A stretch of 64,000 bases of DNA from Flavivirga spongiicola (GCF_030540825.1 NZ_JAUOEO010000001.1:4601001-4665000), one strand, 5' to 3'. Shown: positions 47,122 to 54,950, counted from the stretch's first letter. Notes: generated by a model not told the origin, from the sequence alone. Numbers and translations: made by a program.

Positions 47122-47877
47122 ATGGACGATTATAAAAGAAGAGACTTTATTAAACTAAGTGCTTTAGGTTTTGCATCTATTGCTTTACAATTAAACTCTG
47201 TAACATCTTATGCGCAAATGGCAAATGGTCACCTGGGAAAGTGGGATGCTAATACAAAACTAAATTGGGATGCCTTTTTAGAAAAGCTTTCTAAATTAGC
47301 TAAAACGCAGCACGAATTACCATGGGACCAAAAAGAGTATACCCAAAAAGTAAAAAAATTACTTTTACAATGTGATTTTCCTGAATTTAAGAATGTAAAA
47401 AAAGAATTTGATAATTACGAAAACCGAATACCTAATTGGTTTGAATCTACAAGTTTACATAATGAAGTAGACTTTCAAGTTTCATTATTTCAATTTGAAA
47501 AGGGCGAATATATTTCACATCATGATCATCCGGATATGACTGGAGTTATTAATGTTGTTTCCGGAAATGCACTGTTAAAGAATTACACCATTGAAGAACA
47601 ATTAAAGGGTTCTAGAAAAGTTTTAAAAAATGGTAGAGAGTATTTAAAAAAGAGGTGTCTGCTTAAAGAAATAGAAAATGAAGTTTGTAAAGCTAGAGAT
47701 GTAAGTATTCTTACTGCACACGAGGGAAATATACACTCACTAATGCCTAATGAATATACACAATTAGTAGATGTATTTACGCCTTCATATAAACGTACCA
47801 CTAATTCTAAATGGTATAAAGTAAATGAAGATGGGTTTTACCAAAATCGAAAAAACATATTCGAAGCCGAATATTAA
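47122..47877 (+). CDS. Tat-exported cupin resembling plant cysteine oxidase / cysteamine dioxygenase (PCO/ADO)
   Basis: 251 residues. The N-terminus MDDYKRRDFIKLSALGFASIALQ is a Tat signal (R-R-D-F-I-K). The body has the PCO/ADO cupin pattern: QVSLFQFEKGEYISHHDHPDMTGVINVVSGNALLKNY gives two likely iron ligands, H134 and H136, and RDVSILTAHEGNIHSL gives the third, H205. The family oxidises N-terminal cysteine or cysteamine thiols to sulfinates. An exported, folded-before-export version is unexpected, since known PCO/ADO enzymes are intracellular. Family assignment is by motif only. Confidence 0.55.
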   Translation: MDDYKRRDFIKLSALGFASIALQLNSVTSYAQMANGHLGKWDANTKLNWDAFLEKLSKLAKTQHELPWDQKEYTQKVKKLLLQCDFPEFKNVKKEFDNYENRIPNWFESTSLHNEVDFQVSLFQFEKGEYISHHDHPDMTGVINVVSGNALLKNYTIEEQLKGSRKVLKNGREYLKKRCLLKEIENEVCKARDVSILTAHEGNIHSLMPNEYTQLVDVFTPSYKRTTNSKWYKVNEDGFYQNRKNIFEAEY

Positions 47878-47938
47878 TAATGAAATTAAAACGATATACC
47901 CTTTATCAAAAAATTTATATCAAAAAGTTAGTCTTTTA

Positions 47939-47970
47939 TTTGAAAGAATTAAAAAAGGGTTCTATATTTG
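47939..47970 (+). promoter_or_regulatory. tRNA-Ser promoter with -33 and -7 elements
   Basis: TTTG at 47939-47942, 20 bases, then TATATTTG at 47963-47970. This matches the Bacteroidota TTTG-N19-21-TAnnTTTG consensus closely. It drives the tRNA-Ser gene 39 bases downstream. Confidence 0.7.
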
Positions 47971-48008
47971 CACCCGCATTCAGGCAAATAGTCTGATGAG
48001 GCACTCAA

Positions 48009-48093
48009 GGAGAAATGGCAGAGTGGTCGAATGCGGCAGTCTTGAAAACTGTTGAGGGTCACACCTCCGGGGGTTCGAATCCCTCTTTCTCCG
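48009..48093 (+). tRNA. tRNA-Ser (anticodon TGA)
   Basis: The 7-base acceptor stem GGAGAAA pairs with TTTCTCC, followed by the discriminator G. The D arm includes GGCAGAGTGGTCGAATGC. The anticodon loop CTTGAAA reads TGA (serine). A long variable arm (TTGAGGGTCACACCTCC region) is expected for tRNA-Ser. The T arm has GGTTCGAATCC. The 3' CCA is not encoded, as is usual in this group. It marks the left border of the accessory region. Confidence 0.95.
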
Positions 48094-48127
48094 CTGAAAC
48101 GATGTTTCAAAAGAAACATAAAATTTC

Positions 48128-48170
48128 AAAAACCCTTTAAGCTCAGTGTTTAAAGGGTTTTTCTTTTTTT
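48128..48170 (+). terminator. Rho-independent terminator of tRNA-Ser
   Basis: AAAAACCCTTTAA / TTAAAGGGTTTTT with a 9-base loop, followed by C and seven T residues. It lies 34 bases past the tRNA. Confidence 0.85.
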
Positions 48171-48207
48171 AGTTATTTTCAAAAAGCACCTAAAAGCGCA
48201 TAGAACA

Positions 48208-48264
48208 GTTACCCTATAGGTTACCCTCTAGTTTTTTAGGTTCGATTCCAACCCTTAGGGTAAC
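48208..48264. repeat. Candidate integrase binding/att region, left (GTTACCCT repeats)
   Basis: GTTACCCT occurs at 48208-48215 and 48220-48227 (12-base period), and inverted as AGGGTAAC at 48257-48264. AGGTTC follows at 48238. The same pair with the same 12-base period occurs at 60757-60776, followed by AGGTTC. The region lies just before the integrase gene. Confidence 0.5.
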
Positions 48265-48355
48265 TACTTTTTTAAGAATTCGTAGCGAATTCGCCTAAAA
48301 CACTAGGCTATCAAAATGTTTTTAAATCAATTAGTACTAATTTAAAAACTAAGCT

Positions 48356-49579
48356 ATGCTTAAAATTATTTATTTTATCAAATCGGAAAAGTCAAATAAG
48401 AATGGTGAATGTCCCATTTATGCCAAGATTTCTTATCAAGGTAAAAGTATTACCATGAGTACTGGTAAATATATTACCAAAGAAAGATGGAACTTCACAA
48501 GTCACCTTAGAGGCTCGCTAAAAATTCAAAAAGAAAAAGTTATTAAAGCGTCATTGGATTCATTAGCAATGCTATTTGAGACTAAATTCAATTTATTACT
48601 AAAAAATCATGCTACTATTAACCTTAATGAAATTAAAATTGACATTCTTGGAAAAAAACAAATAAAAGCTAAAACCAAAATTGGTCTACTAGACATATTT
48701 GATATCCATAATAAAGATTTTGAAAGAAAAGTGAGCTATGGAGAACGCTCTCCTGCTTCTTTACAAAAATACTATCGAGCCCAAGACTTAATTAAAATAT
48801 TCTTACGTAAAAAATATAAGATTGAGAATATAGCTGTGGAAAAAATAACTGGTGCTTTTATACATAATCTCGAATCTTTTTTGAAGTATGAAAGCGAATA
48901 TAAAGGCAGGGTTGGGATACAAAATAATTCGGTAGTGAAGTATTTTAAAACTTTTAAAACCGTATGTAATTTCGGAATTAAGCTAGACCTAATTGTTAAA
49001 AACCCATTTTCAAAATATGACGGCAAATTACAGAAAAAGGATGCTACATTTTTAACACAAGATGAATTGAATAAAATTGAAGAAAGAGTTTTTAAAGTTG
49101 AACGGTTGGAAAAGGTAAAAGATATATTCCTTTTCAGTTGCTACACCGGTTATGCACCTATTGATGCTGAAAGCTTAACATCAGAGAATTTAATCTGTGG
49201 TAATGATGGAGATTTATGGATAATAACTGATAGAATTAAAACTGGCATTAGAGCTAATGTCCCTGTTTTGCCTCCAGTTCAAAGAATTATTGAAAAATAT
49301 AGATATAAGCAACAAACTTTAATTCCTAAAATTTCTAATCAAAAAATGAATGCATATCTCAAAGAAATAGCAGATATATGTGGAATTTATAAAAACCTGA
49401 CCTGGTATGTTGCCAGACACACTTTTGCAACAACGGTGACTCTAGGGAATGGTGTTAGATTAGAAAATGTTTCTGCTATGATGGGACATTCAAATATTAA
49501 ACAAACTCAACATTATGCTAAGGTTTTAGATTCAAATGTAAATAATGACATGAAAATATTAAAAGCTAAATATAAATAG
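48356..49579 (+). CDS. CTn-type tyrosine recombinase (integrase) with an altered active site
   Basis: 407 residues: an arm-binding N-terminal domain (KSEKSNKNGECPIYAKISYQGKSITMSTGKYITKERWN), a SAM-like core-binding domain (about 108-225) and a catalytic domain. The catalytic residues seen are K295 (in RIKTG), R354, H378 (MMGHSNI) and the nucleophile Y387 (TQHYAKV). Where the first catalytic Arg is expected there is A267 (CYTGYAPID), and the His of HxxR is Tyr (Y351-V-A-R354). IntDOT of Bacteroides CTns also lacks the first Arg. It lies beside tRNA-Ser and starts the mobile region. Confidence 0.9.
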   Translation: MLKIIYFIKSEKSNKNGECPIYAKISYQGKSITMSTGKYITKERWNFTSHLRGSLKIQKEKVIKASLDSLAMLFETKFNLLLKNHATINLNEIKIDILGKKQIKAKTKIGLLDIFDIHNKDFERKVSYGERSPASLQKYYRAQDLIKIFLRKKYKIENIAVEKITGAFIHNLESFLKYESEYKGRVGIQNNSVVKYFKTFKTVCNFGIKLDLIVKNPFSKYDGKLQKKDATFLTQDELNKIEERVFKVERLEKVKDIFLFSCYTGYAPIDAESLTSENLICGNDGDLWIITDRIKTGIRANVPVLPPVQRIIEKYRYKQQTLIPKISNQKMNAYLKEIADICGIYKNLTWYVARHTFATTVTLGNGVRLENVSAMMGHSNIKQTQHYAKVLDSNVNNDMKILKAKYK

Positions 49580-49677
49580 TGGTTAAAATTGATTCTGTAT
49601 TATTATTTCCAATAGATTTTAAAAATTAACAAAACCCCTCCTAAGCATACTATACATTTGTATAAAACTTAAATATA

Positions 49678-50658
49678 ATGGCCTATAATTACGCATACCA
49701 AACAGAGAAAGCAGTTATTGAACTAACACAATTTGATGTAAAATTTTGTAAAATTAGTCAAAGCTATTTAATCAACAATGAATTAACTAATACATATATT
49801 AATTCTTACTACAAGGAGCAAGTGAATAACATTAAAAGTCTACTTTACAATCAATTAAAAACAGGATTAAAACATAAGGAGTTTCTTGGAAATCTGATGA
49901 GTATTTTAGAAAAGAGAAATGAATGGTTAGAAAAAAAGGAATACAAGTCAATTAATTTTTTCGAAAATTATCCAATTGAAACAATCGACGCTACATATTT
50001 TACCCGGTTAGGAACTTCAAATAAAACAAGTTTTGAAAATTATTTAAATAATATAATTGTTCCAAATGTAGAAGAAATGAAAGCTTATTGGTTTTTAGAT
50101 TTATACAAGAAGGAATTTAATGATTATAAAAACATTATTGATTTTGAAAAAGGGCTGCTTCTATATATTATAATGTTATACAAATGTGCAATATCAAATC
50201 TTCATAGTTACTTTAAGTCAATATATGTAATGGCGGAATTCATTGATTTTAAAAACCTAAATCTAGGAAATCTTTCAGAACTAGAACAAAGCCAAAAAAA
50301 AGAAAGAATTGGCAAGTTTAATCTTGATAAAAAAAGTGTTGCACACTTATTTAGAATCTTGATGGATGAAAAAATAATTTTATTTCATGAAACTGATGAA
50401 ATTAAAAACGAATCTATTATGAAAAACTTTGTAGAACAAAATTTTAAATATCAAAATACAAGTAAAGAATATAAGGAAATAACAACATTTAATAGAGAGT
50501 GTTCTGAAGCAAAGTCCTCTGAAACTGAACCACTAGAAAAACAGTTAAAAGTTATTGATTCACTTGTGAATATTTTAGAAAACAGAAAAAACAATATAAC
50601 CAACCGAATTAAAAAAAATGTAAAAACAAAATTCGCCACGAATTCGCCCAAATCATAA
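49678..50658 (+). CDS. RteC-like helical protein of the mobile element (uncertain)
   Basis: 326 residues, mostly helical, lysine-rich, no signal peptide. The stretch KFNLDKKSVAHLFRILMDEKIILFHETDEIKNESIMKNFVEQNFKYQ resembles the C-terminal part of RteC, which controls excision in Bacteroides conjugative transposons. The preceding region has a helix SYYKEQVNNIKSLLYNQLKT. It lies between the integrase and an excisionase-like gene on the same strand, which fits a role in element control. The similarity is by eye only. Confidence 0.4.
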   Translation: MAYNYAYQTEKAVIELTQFDVKFCKISQSYLINNELTNTYINSYYKEQVNNIKSLLYNQLKTGLKHKEFLGNLMSILEKRNEWLEKKEYKSINFFENYPIETIDATYFTRLGTSNKTSFENYLNNIIVPNVEEMKAYWFLDLYKKEFNDYKNIIDFEKGLLLYIIMLYKCAISNLHSYFKSIYVMAEFIDFKNLNLGNLSELEQSQKKERIGKFNLDKKSVAHLFRILMDEKIILFHETDEIKNESIMKNFVEQNFKYQNTSKEYKEITTFNRECSEAKSSETEPLEKQLKVIDSLVNILENRKNNITNRIKKNVKTKFATNSPKS

Positions 50659-50709
50659 GTTCATTTACTTATATATGAATTTCTTTGTCGAAACTTAATA
50701 AAGAAAATT

Positions 50710-51006
50710 ATGCTTACTAATAAATCAGAAATATTAATTCCATCAGTTAAAGCAATCAAAAACTTGCTTGAGCCTATACTGCTAAAACTGGATCATATAG
50801 ATTCGGTAATTAAACGAACTCCTTTAAATCCAAAATCAAGGAAATATTACAGGAATTCTGACTTAAAAAATATTTTTGGACTCTCATCGAATACGATAAT
50901 TAAATATCGAGAAACAGGAGTGCTCCCCTATACCAAACTAGGAGAGGTATATTTGTATGAGGTGAAAGTTATTGATTCAATTCTTAAAGAAAACAGCTCG
51001 AAATAG
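50710..51006 (+). CDS. Small helix-turn-helix protein, excisionase/MerR-like
   Basis: 98 residues. The C-terminal half, RKYYRNSDLKNIFGLSSNTIIKYRETGVLPYTKLGEVYLYEVKVIDSIL, is the 'HTH_17' winged helix typical of excisionases and mobile-element regulators of the Bacteroidota (LSxxTIxKYRExGxLPYxKxGxxxxY). The first half is a helix with SVKAIKNLLEPILLKLDHIDSVI. It follows the RteC-like gene by 51 bases and belongs to the element. Confidence 0.75.
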   Translation: MLTNKSEILIPSVKAIKNLLEPILLKLDHIDSVIKRTPLNPKSRKYYRNSDLKNIFGLSSNTIIKYRETGVLPYTKLGEVYLYEVKVIDSILKENSSK

Positions 51007-51264
51007 AACTGAAATATGTATATGATATTAGCTTATCAAACAACTTTTTGAATTTTACTTGATATAAGAATAATTATAGTACAAATGTATTGTTTAGTTA
51101 ATAAGAATGGTTTATCCATTTGATAGCAATAATGTAGTATTATGTATAATATCCCAGAAACATTCGGACCTAATAAACAACAATAAAGGAATTAGTTAAC
51201 TTCCTAAAAATGGACAACTCACTCTCCTATTATTTTAGCCAAAATCTTAAGAGGTCGAGTGCCC

Positions 51265-51678
51265 CTATTTGACATAATGCTTAAAAACTAAAATCAAAAC
51301 CAGAGCAATAATAGCTTGCAAAGAATATAAAGTCCAAATAGTTTTATTCAATAAAGTATGATTCCATGAATTATTCCCTTCTGTATATTCTTTTTTTAGC
51401 TTTAGATTAAAGTCAATATTATCTTCAGTTAATCTTCGAACTTCTTCGTACAATTCTCTATAACCTTTTTCTTGGCTTAAATAATAAGCATCCAATCCCC
51501 AAAAAACAAAAAGAGAAAAATACACAATTGAAACATAGAGTATGTTGTAATCACTTGCTGTAAGAGCTAATAATGCCGCCGTGATAGTTATACTCATTCC
51601 TTTTATTTGAAAGGAATTTGTATTCATTCTTGTTATAATACTTTGGATAAACTCAAGATGTTTTAACTTGTTTTCCAT
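51265..51678 (-). CDS. Small three-TM protein, last gene of the TIR/Nmad2 operon (putative membrane effector)
   Basis: 137 residues from the ATG at 51676-51678, one base after the Nmad2 stop (a TTG slightly upstream is possible). An amphipathic N-terminal helix (LKHLEFIQSIITRMNTNSFQIKG) leads into two TM helices (MSITITAALLALTA and NILYVSIVYFSLFVFWGLDAYYL). A cytosolic segment (QEKGYRELYEEVRRLTEDNIDF) and a third TM near the end (TIWTLYSLQAIIALVLILVF) follow. The design resembles SLATT-type or other 2TM pore-forming effectors of conflict systems. I infer that it disrupts the membrane when the system fires. Confidence 0.6.
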   Translation of the reverse strand: MENKLKHLEFIQSIITRMNTNSFQIKGMSITITAALLALTASDYNILYVSIVYFSLFVFWGLDAYYLSQEKGYRELYEEVRRLTEDNIDFNLKLKKEYTEGNNSWNHTLLNKTIWTLYSLQAIIALVLILVFKHYVK

Positions 51679-51679
51679 A

Positions 51680-52294
51680 TTATACAATTAGTTTAGTTTG
51701 ATTGTATTCAGACCAATTAATTGGGTCTCCATTAATTCCTTCATTAAAATTAGCTTGTAACCATTTAATAAATTCGTTTGCAATATTCTTATCAATGCTT
51801 TTGGATTTCATGTTTCTTCCCGCACTACAAACATCCCAAAACTCTTCAGGAATTTCAGGAGAATTATTCCCAAAATAGTAAAAATCACTTGAAAACAATA
51901 CATTTTTACCACCTGTATCATTTTCAAGATGCGCTTGCTTATCTACAATTGAATGAGCTGATTCTTCTTGAATCCATTTACCTCGTGAATCCTTATGATA
52001 AAAATTATCGCCATACATTTGAACTAAACTCCCATTTAAAATAGGTTTTTTATATTGGAATCTTTCATCTTTCCAGTATTCCTCGAAAGTTAGTTTTCCT
52101 TCTACTTTCATTGCAAAAATCAAATGATGTAAATTTTTTAATTGTTTACTCCCAGTTCCAATTATCCAGTCGCCTATATTTAAATTTTTATTTTTTCTAA
52201 TTGAAGGTTTACAAACAGCCAAAGTGCAGTATTGTCCAAAAGGATTTGGAGCTAAGCCATAATCGTGGTCTATTTTATATGAGAAGTAATTCAT
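51680..52294 (-). CDS. Nmad2-family putative nucleotide-modification protein
   Basis: 204 residues with the Nmad2 pattern: YFSYKIDHDYGLAPNPFGQYCTLAVCKPSIRKNKNLNIGDWIIGTGSKQLKNLHHLIFAMKVEGKLTFEEYWKDERFQYKKP, then VQMYGDNFYHKDSRGKWIQEESAHS and DTGGKNVLFSSDFYYFGNNSPEIP. Nmad2 was described computationally as a domain associated with modified nucleotides and DNA-modification systems; its biochemistry is not known to me. It lies 5 bases after the TIR gene and 1 base before the membrane gene, so it is part of one transcript. I infer a sensing or ligand-binding role. Confidence 0.8.
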   Translation of the reverse strand: MNYFSYKIDHDYGLAPNPFGQYCTLAVCKPSIRKNKNLNIGDWIIGTGSKQLKNLHHLIFAMKVEGKLTFEEYWKDERFQYKKPILNGSLVQMYGDNFYHKDSRGKWIQEESAHSIVDKQAHLENDTGGKNVLFSSDFYYFGNNSPEIPEEFWDVCSAGRNMKSKSIDKNIANEFIKWLQANFNEGINGDPINWSEYNQTKLIV

Positions 52295-52299
52295 CTTTA

Positions 52300-52791
52300 C
52301 TATTTATTACATTTTACTTTAGCCATTTCATAATTTGGAGTTCTTGGGCTTCCATCTGGGTTTTCAACTGGGAACTGTTTGTCTGCCATTATTTCTCCAA
52401 GTTTGTCAACAGAATTCCAGCCCATAGTTGGACCTCCATATTTTTTAAACGCTTCAGGTAATTCAACATTATTATTACCATGAGTAAATATACCAACTAT
52501 TTTTTTTCCTTGTAGATAGGCTTTTCTAATTTCATAATTAACCCATTTACGTTTATGAGTGTCTTTTCCAATAAGACATATGAAAGTTCCTGCCCAAGTA
52601 ATTTGTCTTCGCAAATGTCTTTGTATCACAGCATCCGAGGGTCTTCTTCCATCTTTATGTTTAGTGCTATCAACTGAATAATTTCGAATTGTATATCCTC
52701 TATCGTTTAGTCTTTGTTTTAAGGCTTGAACCTTATCATCGTCTTTACCGTGATGGCTTATAAAAACATTATGGCTTTTATTTTCACTCAT
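52300..52791 (-). CDS. TIR-like (ThsB/DUF1863-type) protein
   Basis: 163 residues. HNVFISHHGKDDDKVQALKQRLNDRGYTIRNYSVDS gives the TIR-type first strand and helix. DGRRPSDAVIQRHLRRQITWAGTFICLIGKDTHKRKWVNYEIRKAYLQGKKIVGIFTHGN places a conserved Glu at position 87 in the W-V-N-Y-E motif, the position of the NADase Glu in TIR proteins. Thoeris ThsB proteins of this type make a cyclic-ADP-ribose-like signal on phage infection. No SIR2 or macro ThsA partner is adjacent; its partners here are Nmad2, the small TM protein and the upstream genes. Confidence 0.88.
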   Translation of the reverse strand: MSENKSHNVFISHHGKDDDKVQALKQRLNDRGYTIRNYSVDSTKHKDGRRPSDAVIQRHLRRQITWAGTFICLIGKDTHKRKWVNYEIRKAYLQGKKIVGIFTHGNNNVELPEAFKKYGGPTMGWNSVDKLGEIMADKQFPVENPDGSPRTPNYEMAKVKCNK

Positions 52792-52795
52792 AAGC

Positions 52796-53776
52796 TCATT
52801 TATTTATATTTTCATTAATATTCCATTTTGGTGGATACCAATATTCAATTTCTTTGTTTTTAGGCTTAAATATTTGTTTTATTCTTGAACGTCCAGAGAT
52901 TCCCAAAACATTTGGATGAGCAACTCTAGCATATTTATCTACTTCGCAAAACAAGTTTTGGCAATCAATGAGTTGCAGCGGTCTTCCCCATAAATTTTTG
53001 AAATTAATATCATTCCTTTGGAATTCTAATTCTTGATTTTCTGTAACATATTTAATGATATCAGAATCGCTATATTCTCCTGTATCAGTAAAACACTTTT
53101 TTATTCCATCCAACGCTCCAGGTCCTGGAAAAACAAAATCCATTTCATCAAAATCTACTAGATTACTATAATTGATATCAATAGCATATTGATAAGCCAG
53201 AAAATTTCCTATTGTTGGATATTCTTTTAATAGATTAAACAAGCTTTCTAAACTTTGAGATTGCATTACCTTTTCTGCTAGATCGTCTTCAATCATAAAT
53301 TCAATCAATTTTAAATGATTACGATGTTTTTTAGAATAACCAAATATGCTTCTGCCCGAGGTCATAATATAGGCACCAGAATAAATAGACGTTCCATTAT
53401 TCAGTAAGGCGCTTAAAATTTCATCATATAGTGCAAAATTGAATTCCCGATAAGAAATATTTCCCATTCGATTTAACAAAAGTTCCCAAGTTTCAATTTT
53501 ATTAAAAGTCTTAAATAGCAAAAGTCTAAATAATGTCTCTTTAGGTTCGAAACTATGATTGTAGATAACATTCTTAATCAAATATTGACTAACTCTATCT
53601 GAAGCTCTATATGCATTTGTAAATTTATGTTTAATCAATATTTCATCATTTGTCCAACGTAATTCATTATTAATTCTATTAAAGAAAATGTTTTGCCTTT
53701 CACCAGCAAATTTCCAATAAGTTGAGTATACTTCGGATTCTTTAGGACGACTTAGTTTGGAGTGAATTTCAATCAT
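52796..53776 (-). CDS. 5-hmdU DNA kinase helical-domain protein (putative DNA base hypermodification family)
   Basis: 326 residues: ESEVYSTYWKFAGERQNIFFNRIN, IKHKFTNAYRASDRVSQYLIKNVIYN, ETLFRLLLFKTFNKIETWELL, and FVFPGPGALDGIKKCF. This is the helical, glycosylase-like domain found in phage 5-hydroxymethyl-dU DNA kinases and alpha-glutamyl/putrescinyl thymine pyrophosphorylases. The P-loop kinase domain of the full enzyme is absent. In phages these enzymes work on 5-hmdU in DNA. In this operon, between MazG and TIR genes, it more likely recognises or processes modified DNA as part of defence. Gaps of 4 and 34 bases tie it to the operon. Confidence 0.8.
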   Translation of the reverse strand: MIEIHSKLSRPKESEVYSTYWKFAGERQNIFFNRINNELRWTNDEILIKHKFTNAYRASDRVSQYLIKNVIYNHSFEPKETLFRLLLFKTFNKIETWELLLNRMGNISYREFNFALYDEILSALLNNGTSIYSGAYIMTSGRSIFGYSKKHRNHLKLIEFMIEDDLAEKVMQSQSLESLFNLLKEYPTIGNFLAYQYAIDINYSNLVDFDEMDFVFPGPGALDGIKKCFTDTGEYSDSDIIKYVTENQELEFQRNDINFKNLWGRPLQLIDCQNLFCEVDKYARVAHPNVLGISGRSRIKQIFKPKNKEIEYWYPPKWNINENINK

Positions 53777-53810
53777 ATTATTGTTAAATACTTTTTAAAG
53801 CTCTAAAGTA

Positions 53811-54695
53811 TTAATTCTTTCCTAGATAAATTAACGAACGGTTTTTCTTGCTCACCAAAACTCTTCCCCCATCATTTTCTCTGAGAGCGTTGAATATCCT
53901 ATAAGATTCGAGTATTGCTCTCTCCCATTGTTTTCCGCTACAATTTTTGACTTCTGTATTCTTTACCAAGTTTTGAACCTTTTTTATTATACCAGAATCA
54001 ACACTATCACTATATTTAAGTAAATCATGTTCTAGAGCATGGTGGTAGGTAAACAACGAGATAAGTTCTTCAGTTATTTGCGCTCTTGCTCCATCTTCAT
54101 TTTCATCAACTAAAGGCTTACTTTTCCTTTTTAAGGATAGTAATTTCCTTATCACTGGAGACCAACCTAAAATGGCTAAATATCCATAATGAAAAATGTC
54201 ATGAAATCTATAACCGTCATCTTCATAGGAATTATCAGTTAATGGGTCACCTATCAATTTGCCATCTCTTTTGTCTATAATCTTCAGCTTATTTTTTTTG
54301 TCCTCTATGTAAGTGACGAATTCAATTTCAAATTCGTCAGGGAACCTTTCACTTGCCGGATAATTAGAATCAAAATCAATATACTCAGAAGGGTCTGTAG
54401 CTAAAAATCTATCTTTAATTTTGGAAAGGTTTAAGTCGACGACATCATCCAGAAGAATATTATTTTGAGTTGCTATTGTTGACAAATACCATAAAACATC
54501 ACCAAGTTCTTCCGATAACTTGGTCTTATATGCAATGTATGCATCACCATCTCTTAGTTTGATTTTTAACTGCGTTAAAACTGACCCAATTTCACCTATT
54601 ATACCTAAAAAAGGAACTACTTCTGATAATTGGTCATTACTCGCATGGTCTTGTATGGTTTCTTTGGCTGCTTCTTGGTACTCACTAAAATCCAT
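53811..54695 (-). CDS. MazG-like nucleotide pyrophosphohydrolase with C-terminal extension
   Basis: 294 residues, the first gene of the operon. Residues 25-95 form a MazG-type all-helical NTPase: GIIGEIGSVLTQLKIKLRDGDAY and KLSEELGDVLWYLSTIATQNNILLD, with acidic metal ligands E35, E63 and D66. The second Glu of the first ExxE motif is S38, as I recall for related proteins. Residues 160-290 are a second helical domain with YRFHDIFHYGYLAILGWSPVIRKLLSLKRK and ARAQITEELISLFTYHHALEHDLL, matching the MazG C-terminal domain. It may hydrolyse or sense non-canonical dNTPs such as hydroxymethyl-dUTP. Confidence 0.8.
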   Translation of the reverse strand: MDFSEYQEAAKETIQDHASNDQLSEVVPFLGIIGEIGSVLTQLKIKLRDGDAYIAYKTKLSEELGDVLWYLSTIATQNNILLDDVVDLNLSKIKDRFLATDPSEYIDFDSNYPASERFPDEFEIEFVTYIEDKKNKLKIIDKRDGKLIGDPLTDNSYEDDGYRFHDIFHYGYLAILGWSPVIRKLLSLKRKSKPLVDENEDGARAQITEELISLFTYHHALEHDLLKYSDSVDSGIIKKVQNLVKNTEVKNCSGKQWERAILESYRIFNALRENDGGRVLVSKKNRSLIYLGKN

Positions 54696-54842
54696 AAATT
54701 TCTATATTAAGGTTTTGGTATTGATTTTTAGCATAATAAATGCTTAAAAAGCAAAATAATTTTACTTGAATAATTAATTACAGAGAGAATCTAAATATAG
54801 TAAATTTTGTAGGAATTATTACAGTAGAAAGCCGTAATTGTA

Positions 54843-54870
54843 AGAATGATTTTTAATTTAAAATCATTCT
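54843..54870 (-). repeat. Inverted repeat between the HerA and MazG genes
   Basis: AGAATGATTTT / AAAATCATTCT with a 6-base loop. It is 81 bases after the HerA stop and lacks a T-run. It is also within 180 bases of the MazG start, so it may act as a weak terminator or as an operator for the operon. The 255-base gap holds no gene. Confidence 0.4.
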
Positions 54871-54950
54871 GCACATTCCACTAATCTCCTATTGTCGTAT
54901 GGAACTTAAAAAAATAAAAAATAGCCCGAATCTTTGAATAAAACTATTTA

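Noticed and set aside
47825..48055. Plus-strand ORF overlapping the cupin gene end and the tRNA
   Set aside because: It runs into the tRNA gene and is a frame shadow.
48238..48253. A second, degenerate tRNA suggested by AGGTTCGATTCCAACC
   Set aside because: It looks like a T-arm, but there are no matching acceptor, D or anticodon stems around it.
49678..50658. Calling the gene after the integrase a confident RteC
   Set aside because: Only a short C-terminal pattern resembles RteC and the rest is unremarkable helices, so I kept it as a low-confidence label.
52796..53776. A complete 5-hmdU DNA kinase
   Set aside because: Only the helical domain pattern is seen; no P-loop (GxxxxGK[S/T]) could be found in the protein.
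51265..54695. Standard Thoeris system
   Set aside because: A ThsB-like TIR is present, but there is no SIR2- or macro-domain ThsA gene in the window next to it.
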